A DNA stretch of 27,850 nt. It comes from DATAQC01 sp051005135. GTDB taxonomy: Bacteria; Actinomycetota; Acidimicrobiia; Acidimicrobiales; AC-14. Positions 16,154-22,960 of the stretch are shown here, piece after piece (position 1 is the stretch's first letter; every line of letters starts with the position of its first letter). The stretch spans positions 1 to 27,850 of the forward strand of contig JBPCJQ010000048.1 in assembly GCA_051005135.1 (NCBI GenBank), written 5' to 3'. A program made the translations under genes and the position numbers. The notes beneath the pieces were generated by a model. It was not told the origin of the DNA and searched no databases. It saw only the letters and a program-made list of their open reading frames with translations.

Positions 16154-16315
16154 TTAGCGGTCGTCGGGCGACGGGTTGGGATCGGGCGAGTCCCGGCCGA
16201 CGTCGCCATCACCGGCGAGGGCCTCGGTCCGCCGCACGAGCACCAGGCCGACGGCCAGGGCCAGCCGACCGGGCCCTTCGTGGTGTGCTTCGCCGTGCTC
16301 AGTTACCCGAGACAA
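16154..16315 (-). CDS. possible small ORF upstream of the deacetylase
   Basis: A 53-codon frame from TTG 16315 to TAA 16154 lies between the membrane-protein gene and the deacetylase on the same strand. Almost every third codon position is G or C from about codon 17 onward, as in neighbouring genes, and an AAGGGACAGG-like ribosome site precedes the TTG. The product starts (M)SRVTEHGEAHHEG, has a short hydrophobic stretch LALAVGLVLV and an acidic Pro-rich tail. It ends 6 bases before the deacetylase GTG. No family recognised. It could be only intergenic sequence with coding-like composition. Confidence 0.35.
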   Translation of the reverse strand: MSRVTEHGEAHHEGPGRLALAVGLVLVRRTEALAGDGDVGRDSPDPNPSPDDR

Positions 16316-16338
16316 ACCCTGTCCCTTCCCTCGGAGCG

Positions 16339-17172
16339 CTACTGGAGAATGTTGACAGCCCGAGCGATCACCAGGGCCACGGTGGCCAGGGAAACAGCGG
16401 ACTGGCCCATCATGGCCACCTTGGCCCACCGCGACAAGGGCAGGACGTCGGTGGGGCTGAAGGCGGTGGCGTTGGTGAACGACAGATAGAGGTAGTCGAC
16501 GAAGGCTGGTTCCCAGTGCGGGGGGGCGAGCTCGGGGCTTTGCATCTGGGCGAAGAGGAAGTCGGGATGGGGATTCAGGGCGTGGGCCCGGGCTACGGGT
16601 CCTCCCCGGTCAAGCTCCCAGTACCAAAGGGAGAAAACGATCACGTTGGTGAGCCAGATGGCACCACCACTGGTGAGCAAGTGGGCGGCGTTCTGGTGCT
16701 CGGTGCCCTGCACCAGGCCCACGACCAAGCGTTCTGCCGACCAGGCGTTGGCGGCGCTGATGAGCCCGATCAACACCATGGTCGCAACCCGCAGGGCAAG
16801 CGAGCGCCGTTCGATGCGCCGGGGATTGGCGGCGACCAGGCCGACCAACAACAGCGCCTGGGTGGCAGGCAGAACCCAGCGGGGCTGCAGCGCCAGGTGG
16901 CCGGGAAGGTAGAGCTGCATTGCGATGGCGGCGAGCACCGCCACACTTACGGGCCAGCGAGGCTCACCTCTGGTGACCCGCCGCCACGCGGGGACGACCA
17001 CGTTGGCCTCCACGCCCTCCAACGCCTTGACCCCCGAACCCAGCAGATGCTCCATCCGGTGCAACTGAGCTCGCAGGCCGTCGATTACCACGGGGTCGGC
17101 GTCTGCGGGCGATGGGCCAGGTCCGGATGCGTCCCTCGAACCGGGCACCGGGACGTCCTGGGGTGTGGTCAT
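16339..17172 (-). CDS. multi-pass membrane protein (DUF1345-like)
   Basis: A 277-residue protein. A cytoplasmic N-terminal part (about 60 residues, Pro/Asp-rich and a short amphipathic segment) precedes about five to six hydrophobic segments: WPVSVAVLAAIAMQLYL, WVLPATQALLLVGLVAA, VATMVLIGLISAANAWS, GGAIWLTNVIVFSLWYW and MMGQSAVSLATVALVIARAV. The stretch DYLYLSFTNATAFSPTDV resembles the pore-like signature of DUF1345/two-TM channel-like proteins (LYxSFTTxTAFSPTDV). The actinobacterial version has no assigned function. ATG 17172 was chosen; a CAGAAT element (17179-17184, minus) ends 6 bases before it, and no Shine-Dalgarno is present, so leaderless initiation is likely. Confidence 0.8.
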   Translation of the reverse strand: MTTPQDVPVPGSRDASGPGPSPADADPVVIDGLRAQLHRMEHLLGSGVKALEGVEANVVVPAWRRVTRGEPRWPVSVAVLAAIAMQLYLPGHLALQPRWVLPATQALLLVGLVAANPRRIERRSLALRVATMVLIGLISAANAWSAERLVVGLVQGTEHQNAAHLLTSGGAIWLTNVIVFSLWYWELDRGGPVARAHALNPHPDFLFAQMQSPELAPPHWEPAFVDYLYLSFTNATAFSPTDVLPLSRWAKVAMMGQSAVSLATVALVIARAVNILQ

Positions 17173-17286
17173 CGCCCTATTCTGCGCTTTGGCTACCAAC
17201 AGCGCGGCGCGCCGCCAGGGCCATCGCCGTCGCTCCCAGCGGCGAGTGAGAGAGGGAACGAGCGACTGGAGCTACAGGAGGCGGCA

Positions 17287-17314
17287 TTGACGAGCTCGAC
17301 TATGTCCCTAGACT
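17287..17314 (+). promoter_or_regulatory. SigA-type promoter of the TatB-like gene, leaderless
   Basis: TTGACG (17287-17292) and TAGACT (17309-17314) are separated by 16 bases. The -10 ends 6 bases before GTG 17321, so transcription would begin at or next to the start codon. No Shine-Dalgarno precedes the GTG. This is the best promoter in the window. Confidence 0.75.
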
Positions 17315-17320
17315 GGCGCC

Positions 17321-17647
17321 GTGCCCCAGGGCTTGACGTCTCCCTCCCACCTGCTCGTCATCCTCGTCGTCGCCCTCATCGTGATGGGCCCGGACAAGCT
17401 GCCTGGTGCCCTCCGCCAAGCGGGGCGAGCCATGGCCGAGGTTCAGCGGTGGTCGGAAAGTGTCCGGGGCGAGCTGCACGAGGTGCTGGTCGATGCCTCC
17501 ACGTCCGAGCCAACCGGTACCGACGTCGGCGAGCAGGCGCCGCCGGGTGCCTCCGTGGACACGGTTGCGCCCGGTGATGCCGACCAGATAGGTCCCGCCC
17601 CCCAACTCGAGACGCTGACCCATCCCCCACCCAAGGACAGCCCATGA
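17321..17647 (+). CDS. TatB-like twin-arginine translocase component
   Basis: A 108-residue protein with the TatA/TatB layout: an N-terminal transmembrane helix (HLLVILVVALIVM, about residues 10-22), a hinge GPDKLP, an amphipathic helix (GALRQAGRAMAEVQRWSESVRGELHEVL) and a disordered Pro/Asp-rich tail. GPDKLP and the long charged helix resemble TatB more than TatA. Together with the next gene it would form part of the Tat pore for folded proteins; TatC is not in this window. GTG 17321 starts at the expected transcription start. Its stop is overlapped by the next start (ATGA, four bases). Confidence 0.85.
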   Translation: MPQGLTSPSHLLVILVVALIVMGPDKLPGALRQAGRAMAEVQRWSESVRGELHEVLVDASTSEPTGTDVGEQAPPGASVDTVAPGDADQIGPAPQLETLTHPPPKDSP

Positions 17648-17976
17648 ACCCCATGCTCGCCGAGATCCTCGGTCCCGATCTGCTCATCGTTCTGCTCATT
17701 GCCATTGTGCTCTTCGGAGGCAGCCAACTGCCCAAGCTGGCGCGCTCGTTGGGCTCGGCGAAGTCGGAGTTCGAAAAGGGCCTCGGGGACGTCACCCATC
17801 CGACGAAACCTCAAGACGAGCCTGTCACCATGACCCGGGCCGAGCTGGACACGATGCTCGCTGAACGAGAAGCACAGGCCCGGAAACGAGAGGGCTCCCA
17901 GCTACAGTCCGACGGCCAGATCAACCTGGGAAACACCGGCGTCGGGTCACCGAACAATGGCGGTAAGCAGCCGTGA
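17644..17976 (+). CDS. TatA-like twin-arginine translocase component
   Basis: A 110-residue protein: transmembrane helix PDLLIVLLIAIVLFGGSQLP (about residues 11-30), then the amphipathic helix KLARSLGSAKSEFEKGL, followed by a charged, probably disordered tail. FGGSQLPKLARSLG is close to the TatA consensus FG..KLP.L.R.LG. ATG 17644 overlaps the TatB-like stop as ATGA, so the two are made together. Its own stop overlaps a further small frame (GTGA at 17973). Confidence 0.88.
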   Translation: MNPMLAEILGPDLLIVLLIAIVLFGGSQLPKLARSLGSAKSEFEKGLGDVTHPTKPQDEPVTMTRAELDTMLAEREAQARKREGSQLQSDGQINLGNTGVGSPNNGGKQP

Positions 17977-18190
17977 AGGCCGAACACGTGAAGGAGCGCC
18001 TTCATGGGGCGATGCATCGTGCCTCCAAGGTCTCCGAAGACGACTGGAGGCAGTAACGGCGGTTGTACTCGCCATCGTGGCTGAGGTCGCCGCTGAGCTG
18101 GCCCTGGTCATCGGTGAGCTCGGAGCCCGGGTTGACGCACTCGAGGCAACGGCGGGTGGTGCCTCGCCCCTGAGGGACGCGCCCGCCTGA
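17973..18190 (+). pseudogene. small gene after tatA, apparently split by a one-base frameshift
   Basis: GTG 17973 overlaps the TatA stop (GTGA) and begins a 27-codon frame, VKAEHVKERLHGAMHRASKV then SEDDWRQ, stopped by TAA at 18054. The reading then looks protein-like in the -1 frame: TAVVLAIVAEVAAELALVIG, then GELGARVDALEATAGGASP, to TGA at 18188-18190. One extra base near 18054 would join both into a roughly 72-residue acidic alpha-helical protein with a final coiled-coil-like helix. No family recognised. The 4-base overlap argues that the first part is really translated. A sequencing error, a decayed gene, or two independent short frames are all possible. Confidence 0.4.
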
Positions 18191-18270
18191 GGTTCAACGC
18201 TGACTGGGCGATCAGTGCCTGCCCGCCCTCGATCGACGCGCGCGGCCTTCTGACCAGCTACTTCATAGCG

Positions 18271-18341
18271 AGCGGGCGACGGGAATCGAACCCGCGTAAC
18301 CAGCTTGGAAGGCTGGGGCTCTACCGTTGAGCTACGCCCGC
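18271..18341 (-). tRNA. tRNA-Gly (TCC)
   Basis: On the minus strand, GCGGGCG (5', ending at 18341) pairs with CGCCCGC at the 3' end. The anticodon arm is CAGC-CTTCCAA-GCTG with anticodon TCC (18307-18309), and the T-arm contains GGTTCGATTCC. CCA is not encoded. It lies 20 bases downstream of tRNA-Pro and probably shares its transcript. Confidence 0.95.
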
Positions 18342-18361
18342 GTGGGCAGTCATTCTGCCAG

Positions 18362-18433
18362 TCGGGGAGGGGGGATTTGAACCCCCGACCGCCTGCCCCC
18401 AAAGCAGGTGCGCTACCACTGCGCCACTCCCCG
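18362..18433 (-). tRNA. tRNA-Pro (TGG)
   Basis: On the minus strand the acceptor stem CGGGGAG pairs with CTCCCCG; the anticodon stem CCTGC/GCAGG encloses loop TTTGGGG with anticodon TGG; the T-loop is GGTTCAAATCC. CCA is not encoded. It is the first of two tRNAs on this strand. Confidence 0.95.
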
Positions 18434-18447
18434 GTTGTTGGCCAAGG

Positions 18448-18453
18448 ATAGTA
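18448..18453 (-). promoter_or_regulatory. -10-like TACTAT upstream of the tRNA pair
   Basis: TACTAT on the minus strand ends 14 bases before the 5' end of tRNA-Pro, a normal distance for a short tRNA leader. The -35 region is weak. Confidence 0.45.
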
Positions 18454-18516
18454 CGCTGGCCCCGGCGGCGGCAGACGGGGAGCCGGGCGACTACGCCGCC
18501 GGCCTGGAGGGAACGA

Positions 18517-18951
18517 TCACGGTCGGCTGAGTGAGCGGAACAGCGCGTCGGGGCGAAACACGAGTGCCTTCTCGAGGTGGACGGCGGTACCCGTGTCGGT
18601 GTCGGAGACGAAGTGGACGTCGTCGACCAAGGCTCGCATGAGCTGGATACCCCTCCCCCGCTCGGCACCAACGTCGGCACCGTCCGTCAGCAACGAGGAC
18701 TCGAAGCCGTAGCCCTTGTCGATCACCCTCAGCACGCATCGCTCGTCGTCGATCTCCACCTTCAGCTCGTACTCGTCGCCCGGCCCGGCATGCTGGACGA
18801 CGTTGGTGCATGCCTCACTCAGAGCGACCCCGACATCAGAGAGGCAGTCCTCGGCCACACCGACCGTGCGCAATGCGTCTCTGATTATGTGGCGAGCCAC
18901 AGGAATGCTGACCCCGTCCCGGGGAAGGCAAATCGCCAAGGCGAGCTGCAT
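18517..18951 (-). CDS. RsbW/SpoIIAB-like anti-sigma factor kinase (HATPase_c_2)
   Basis: About 144 residues making a stand-alone GHKL ATPase domain: N-box VALSEACTNVVQHAGP, G1 VIDKGYGFESS, and G2 GAERGRGIQLMRALVDDV, with the HFVSDTDTGTAVHLEK final strands. Such proteins bind a sigma factor or phosphorylate an anti-sigma antagonist in stress responses. No sigma factor or STAS partner is adjacent, so its target lies elsewhere. ATG 18951 has a GGAG ribosome site six bases upstream and is preferred; GTG 18963 is an alternative four codons longer. It is divergent from murJ across about 180 bases. Confidence 0.85.
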   Translation of the reverse strand: MQLALAICLPRDGVSIPVARHIIRDALRTVGVAEDCLSDVGVALSEACTNVVQHAGPGDEYELKVEIDDERCVLRVIDKGYGFESSLLTDGADVGAERGRGIQLMRALVDDVHFVSDTDTGTAVHLEKALVFRPDALFRSLSRP

Positions 18952-19122
18952 CACCGACTCCACGGTTGCCGCTCACACTTAGCGACGTCGCCGCGCTGTT
19001 GGACGAACATCGGCAGCTCACCGTCTTCATGGGTTGGCGGAAGTTCTCTCTCTTGGCATTCCCTGACGCCGGCCCCTTCAACCCACACCGTCGCCGGGCG
19101 GGGTGGGATGGCACCCATCTTG

Positions 19123-19128
19123 TAGCCT
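19123..19128 (+). promoter_or_regulatory. -10-like TAGCCT before murJ
   Basis: TAGCCT ends 6 bases before GTG 19135 and no Shine-Dalgarno is present, suggesting leaderless transcription. No clear -35 is seen. Confidence 0.45.
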
Positions 19129-19134
19129 CTGGGC

Positions 19135-20805
19135 GTGAGCCTGGAGTCGGGGCCCCAGGCCAGTTCTCACGGTGTCCCCGACGCTGGCGATCAGGCGCAC
19201 CTCGGGCGCTCGGCCGTGGTCATGGCCGTGGGCACCACCCTTTCTCGCCTCACCGGGCTGGCTCGCCTGGTAGCGCTGGCCTACGCCCTGGGCGTGGCCG
19301 AGTCACGCCTGGCCGACTCGTACAACATCGCCAACACGATGCCGAACGTCATCTACGAGCTGATCCTCGGCGGCGTGCTCAGCTCGGTGTTCATCCCGGT
19401 GGTCGTCCAGGAGCTGCGCACCCGGTCCCCGGAGGAGGCATGGGACTCGGTGTCGGTGCTGGCCAGCGTCTCCATGGTGGTCCTGGTCGGCCTCAGCGTG
19501 GCCTCGGTGGTGGCGGCCCCCGCCGTGATCCGCCTGTTCACCCTTCGCCTCTCGGGCCCCGAGGCAGCGCGACAGCAGGAGGTCGCCACCTTCTTCCTGC
19601 GGGTCTTTGCCCCCCAGATCGCGTTCTACGGAGCGGCAGCGATCGCCGGCGCGCTGCTCAACGCCTACGACCGCTTCGCTGTGCCGATGTTCGCTCCTGT
19701 CCTCAACAACGTGGTGGTGATCGGCACCTGCTTGGCTTTCGCGTCCATCGTCAAGGGCACCCCCACCGACGCCAGCGTGGGCGCCAACCTGGGCGAGAGG
19801 CTCCTCCTGGCCGGGGGCACCACCGCCGGCGTAGCGGCGATGGCGCTGGCCCATTGGCCGTTCGTGCGCCGCCTCCCCGGTCGGCTGCGCCTGCGGGTCG
19901 ACTTCGGCCATCCCGCGGTGCGCAAGCTGGCCGGCTTGTCGGCCTGGACGCTCGGGTATGTCGTCGTCAACCAGATCGGCTTCGGCATCGCTTTGTACCT
20001 GGCCAACGGCGTGCAGGGCGGTCCCACCGCCTTCTTCACCGCCTTCGCCTTCTTCCAGCTGCCCTATGGCGTGGTCGCCGTCTCCATCATGACCGCCCTG
20101 GTGCCGACCCTGGCCGCCCGTCATGTCGATGGAGACGTCGAGGGCTTCCGGTCGTGGGTGGCGGGAGGGCTGCGAGCCACCACCCTTCTGTTGCTGCCGG
20201 CTACGGCCGCCTATCTGGTGCTGTCCCGCCCGTTGATCCAGACCTTGCTCCAGCACGGCGTGACCAGCTCGGCCAGCGTCCCCCTGGTGTCGTCGGTGCT
20301 CGACATGTTCTCCATAGGGCTGGTCCCGTTCTCGGCCTTCCTCCTGTTCCTGCGTGCGTTCTACGCCCGCCAGGATGCTCGGACCCCGCTGGTGGTCAAC
20401 GTGGTGTCCAACGTCGCCTACGTGGCCTTCGCCCTGCTGTTGTTCCCCCGGGCCCAAGTCCGGGGGCTGGCCCTGGCCCACTCACTGTCTTACCTGGTAG
20501 CCGCCATCGCCGCCGGGGCGGTGCTGGCCCGGCGCATCGGTGGCCTGGAGGCGACGCACACCCTGCGGGAGCTGGCCAAGGCGGTCGGCGCCACCCTGGT
20601 GGCTACCGGGGCCATGGTGAGCGTGCGGGTGGGACTGGGGGCGACCATGGCGCCGGGCGGGACGAGGGCGCTGGTCGAGGTGGCGCTGGCCGGCGCCGCC
20701 GGGCTGGTGGCGTTCGTGGCCTCGGCTCGGGCCCTGGGTACCGAGGATCTCTCGCTGGTGACCGGCCTGCTGCCCAGCCGCCTGCGCCGCCGCCCTGCTT
20801 CGTGA
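19135..20805 (+). CDS. murJ: MurJ/MviN-family lipid II flippase
   Basis: A 556-residue polytopic protein with the MOP-superfamily pattern: an N-terminal SAVVMAVGTTLSRLTGLARL motif, then ANTMPNVIYELILGGVLSSVFIPV, FFLRVFAPQIAFYGAAAIAGALLNA, FFQLPYGVVAVSIMTALVPTLA and LFLRAFYARQDARTPLVVN. These segments match MurJ/MviN closely. It has about 14 predicted helices and no C-terminal kinase or extracellular extension, unlike the fused mycobacterial form. It would flip the peptidoglycan precursor lipid II. GTG 19135 fits the TAGCCT element 6 bases upstream. It lies 58 bases upstream of the short ORF that leads into the L,D-transpeptidase gene, consistent with a cell-wall cluster. Confidence 0.92.
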   Translation: MSLESGPQASSHGVPDAGDQAHLGRSAVVMAVGTTLSRLTGLARLVALAYALGVAESRLADSYNIANTMPNVIYELILGGVLSSVFIPVVVQELRTRSPEEAWDSVSVLASVSMVVLVGLSVASVVAAPAVIRLFTLRLSGPEAARQQEVATFFLRVFAPQIAFYGAAAIAGALLNAYDRFAVPMFAPVLNNVVVIGTCLAFASIVKGTPTDASVGANLGERLLLAGGTTAGVAAMALAHWPFVRRLPGRLRLRVDFGHPAVRKLAGLSAWTLGYVVVNQIGFGIALYLANGVQGGPTAFFTAFAFFQLPYGVVAVSIMTALVPTLAARHVDGDVEGFRSWVAGGLRATTLLLLPATAAYLVLSRPLIQTLLQHGVTSSASVPLVSSVLDMFSIGLVPFSAFLLFLRAFYARQDARTPLVVNVVSNVAYVAFALLLFPRAQVRGLALAHSLSYLVAAIAAGAVLARRIGGLEATHTLRELAKAVGATLVATGAMVSVRVGLGATMAPGGTRALVEVALAGAAGLVAFVASARALGTEDLSLVTGLLPSRLRRRPAS

Positions 20806-20851
20806 GGGACGTCACTTCAACCGCCGTAGTCCGGACCCCGGGGGGGTGCGG

Positions 20852-20857
20852 TAAACT
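20852..20857 (+). promoter_or_regulatory. -10-like TAAACT before the transpeptidase leader ORF
   Basis: TAAACT ends 6 bases before ATG 20864. It stands out as an AT-rich block in a GC-rich region. No convincing -35. The start site would fall at the ATG of the short upstream ORF. Confidence 0.55.
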
Positions 20858-20863
20858 TGCGAA

Positions 20864-20911
20864 ATGGCACCGGTGTGCGTGGCGGGTGGCAGTCGCAGGG
20901 ATTCCCAGTGA
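20864..20911 (+). CDS. short leaderless upstream ORF coupled to the L,D-transpeptidase gene
   Basis: ATG 20864 begins a 15-codon frame, MAPVCVAGGSRRDSQ, whose TGA (20909-20911) overlaps the transpeptidase GTG (20908-20910) as GTGA. It starts exactly where a transcript from TAAACT should begin. The product is too short for a family. Its likely role is to bring ribosomes to the otherwise poorly marked GTG by termination-reinitiation, with scope for regulation. Confidence 0.45.
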   Translation: MAPVCVAGGSRRDSQ

Positions 20912-22020
20912 CCTGGGCACGCCGCCATCCCATCGTTGTCATATCCATCGTCACCGCGCTGGTCGTGGTCTCAGGGACCACGGCATGGGCTGTCAGCTAC
21001 GACCACCGCTCCGCCCAGACGATGCTCCCCGGCACGGTGGTGGGCGGGGTACCAGTAGGAGGCCTGCACGAGGATCGCGCTCTGGAAGCAGTGCGGGCTC
21101 GGGTGGAAGACCCGTTGCACCGCCCGATCCAGGTCCACGCCGACTCGTTCAACACCTCCACCACCGCTTGGGACCTGGGCCTCAGGGTCGATGTGCCCGC
21201 TGCCGTCCACCGTGCCGCCATCCGCTCGCATCAAGGGAACCTGTTCCAACGGGTGTGGGGGCGCCTGTTCGGGCACACGTCGCCCTCGGTGGCAGTCACG
21301 CCCACCTGGGGCCAAGGAAACGTTTCCGCCATTGTCGACCAGGCGGCCAAGGCCGTCGCCGTGGCGCCGCAGAACGCCAAGATCGACACGTCGTCAGGCT
21401 TCGTCAACATCGTGGCCCCCAAGACCGGCCGCCAGCTCGACGTCGAGCGTTCCCGAACCGCGGTCCTCGACGCAGCCAAGAGCGCCAGCCCGTCGGTCAA
21501 CCTGGTATCCACGCCGGTGGAGCCCAAGGTGGGCGCGGCGGCAGTGAGCAAGGTCATCCTCGTGCGCACCGGCGAGAACATGCTCTACCTCTACGAGGAC
21601 GGCAAGGTCACCAAGCAGTACTCGGTGGCCACCGGCCAGGCCGCCTTCCCCACGCCCACCGGCACCTGGCGCATCGTGTCCAAGATCGTGAACCCCACGT
21701 GGACCAACCCCAACAGCTCGTGGTCCACCAGCATGCCTGCCACCATCGGGCCCGGCCCCAACAACCCCCTGGGAACCCGTGCGCTCGCCCTCGATGCCCC
21801 GGGCATCCTCATCCATGCCACGTCTGACACCTCGTCGATCGGTTTCAGCGCCTCCCACGGCTGCATCCGCATGAACCCCGACGACGAGATGGACCTGTTC
21901 GGGCGGGTGAGCGCCGGAACCACCGTGGCGATCGTCAACGCCGGGCCGGCCAAGCCCCGACCCTCCGCCGCCGCCCCTGCGCCCACCACCCCCAACCAGT
22001 CGGCCACCGTCAACTACTGA
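20908..22020 (+). CDS. L,D-transpeptidase (PG_binding_4 + YkuD)
   Basis: A 370-residue exported enzyme. A membrane anchor or signal segment (residues 8-29) precedes a domain with PGTVVGGVPVGGLHEDRALE (about 41-60), the PG_binding_4/VanW-associated type, to about 205. The YkuD catalytic domain (about 214-350) has VILVRTGENMLYLYEDG, VATGQAAFPTPTGTWRI, GILIHATSD and the active site SASHGCIRM with His317 and Cys319. It would form 3-3 peptidoglycan cross-links. A Pro/Ala-rich tail closes the protein. GTG 20908 was chosen because it gives a compact basic N-region and overlaps the short upstream ORF; a TTG at 20857 in the same frame is possible but overlaps the -10 element. MurJ is immediately upstream. 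Confidence 0.92.
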   Translation: MTWARRHPIVVISIVTALVVVSGTTAWAVSYDHRSAQTMLPGTVVGGVPVGGLHEDRALEAVRARVEDPLHRPIQVHADSFNTSTTAWDLGLRVDVPAAVHRAAIRSHQGNLFQRVWGRLFGHTSPSVAVTPTWGQGNVSAIVDQAAKAVAVAPQNAKIDTSSGFVNIVAPKTGRQLDVERSRTAVLDAAKSASPSVNLVSTPVEPKVGAAAVSKVILVRTGENMLYLYEDGKVTKQYSVATGQAAFPTPTGTWRIVSKIVNPTWTNPNSSWSTSMPATIGPGPNNPLGTRALALDAPGILIHATSDTSSIGFSASHGCIRMNPDDEMDLFGRVSAGTTVAIVNAGPAKPRPSAAAPAPTTPNQSATVNY

Positions 22021-22037
22021 GTCGCCGGCCGTGTCCT

Positions 22038-22081
22038 GGCGGCTTCGCCGCCCTGACCGGGCGTTTGGCGGCTTCGCCGCC
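22038..22081. terminator. two tandem hairpins between convergent genes
   Basis: GGCGGCTTCGCCGCC occurs at 22038-22052 and again at 22067-22081. Each copy folds on itself (GGCGG/CCGCC, loop CTTCG). They lie between the transpeptidase and the DUF6390 gene, which converge, and could end both transcripts. Alternatively a dispersed repeat element. Confidence 0.65.
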
Positions 22082-22084
22082 CCG

Positions 22085-22834
22085 CTAAATCGTCTGGTTG
22101 GCGAGGCGGAGGTGGTGATCGGTCCAGAAGCTCAGGTTGCGCCTGGCGCGCTGGTCGAGCACCTCGCAGGCCCAGCCCCAGTGCACCGACACCCAGTCGT
22201 CGATGGCCGCGTGGTCGACGAAACCCCGGTCGTCCAGCGTGCGCTGGACTCTCTCGGCACGGGGCTCGCCCAGGGCCAGCTTCGCTTCCCGCAGCACCAG
22301 AGGCCGCCGCAGCACCAGCAATGACGTCGCGTCGACGGCCGTCACCCGTCCCCAGCTGATACGGCAGCTCTCCATGGCGGCCATGCTCACCTCGCTCTCG
22401 AGGTGGCGGTACACGTCGATCACATGAAACAGGTGGTAGGGCTTGGCCCCCTGCGGGGCCTTGCGCAGCATCTGCTCGCGTAGGGCAGGCGGAAGCTGGC
22501 GCCCGAACCGCTCCTCCAGCGTGCGCGAGAGGTCGGCGGCCTCCACCCGGGACAACAGGTCATTGCCCAGCCAGTAGGCCTCGACCACCCGGGGGTCGAA
22601 CGGATCGGCGATGCCATTGGCCGTGGCGATCGTCCGCAGGTAGGGGAAGGCGCCGGTGAAGCGGGCCAGCAGAGGCGCCAGTCGGTCGTCGCTTCGTCCC
22701 TCGGCGGCGTGATGGAGCAACACCTCGGGCGAGTTGCCGCCGCAGTAGCCCAGGTGGTTGGGCATGAAGGCATAGCGGATGAAGGCCAGGAGACCCGACG
22801 TGGGAGACGACGCGAGGGTGGGCACGATCCACAC
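22085..22834 (-). CDS. DUF6390 family protein
   Basis: About 249 residues from GTG 22834. Recognisable stretches are LLAFIRYAFMPNHLGYCGG, IADPFDPRVVEAYWLGNDLL, PYHLFHVIDVYRHL and SCRISWGRVTAVDATSLLV, the pattern of DUF6390 in actinobacteria. From memory such genes often sit near [NiFe]-hydrogenase maturation genes, and the CRxxWGxVxxVD segment recalls HypC/HupF; no hydrogenase gene is in this window. No catalytic motif is obvious; a Cys in LGYCGG and several His may matter. Start is uncertain by a few residues (GTG 22825 is an alternative). Divergent from the FtsH-like gene. Confidence 0.75.
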   Translation of the reverse strand: MWIVPTLASSPTSGLLAFIRYAFMPNHLGYCGGNSPEVLLHHAAEGRSDDRLAPLLARFTGAFPYLRTIATANGIADPFDPRVVEAYWLGNDLLSRVEAADLSRTLEERFGRQLPPALREQMLRKAPQGAKPYHLFHVIDVYRHLESEVSMAAMESCRISWGRVTAVDATSLLVLRRPLVLREAKLALGEPRAERVQRTLDDRGFVDHAAIDDWVSVHWGWACEVLDQRARRNLSFWTDHHLRLANQTI

Positions 22835-22842
22835 CTACCACG

Positions 22843-22894
22843 CCGGCCTGCGTGGCCCGAACGCACCACCGGCCTGCGTGGCCCGAACGCACCA
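22843..22894. repeat. perfect 26-bp tandem direct repeat between divergent genes
   Basis: The 26-bp unit beginning CCGGCCTGCGTGGCCCGAAC is present at 22843-22868 and 22869-22894 without mismatch. It lies in the 126-base gap between the divergent DUF6390 and FtsH-like genes, 66 bases before the FtsH-like start. Could be a two-site operator or a recent duplication. Confidence 0.95.
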
Positions 22895-22960
22895 ATGGTG
22901 GCGCGCCGCGATCCGGGCGCGCGATCCTGTTGGGCCTGTTTCAGTCCGCCCCATGATTGG

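Noticed and set aside
18462..18502. CCGGCGGCG...CGCCGCCGG inverted repeat after the RsbW-like gene
   Set aside because: The loop is 23 bases and such GC words are common here; too weak to call as a terminator.
18966..21827. A 953-codon open frame over murJ and the transpeptidase gene
   Set aside because: Arg/Gly/Pro-rich composition typical of an off-frame shadow in GC-rich DNA; MurJ and YkuD motifs lie in other frames.
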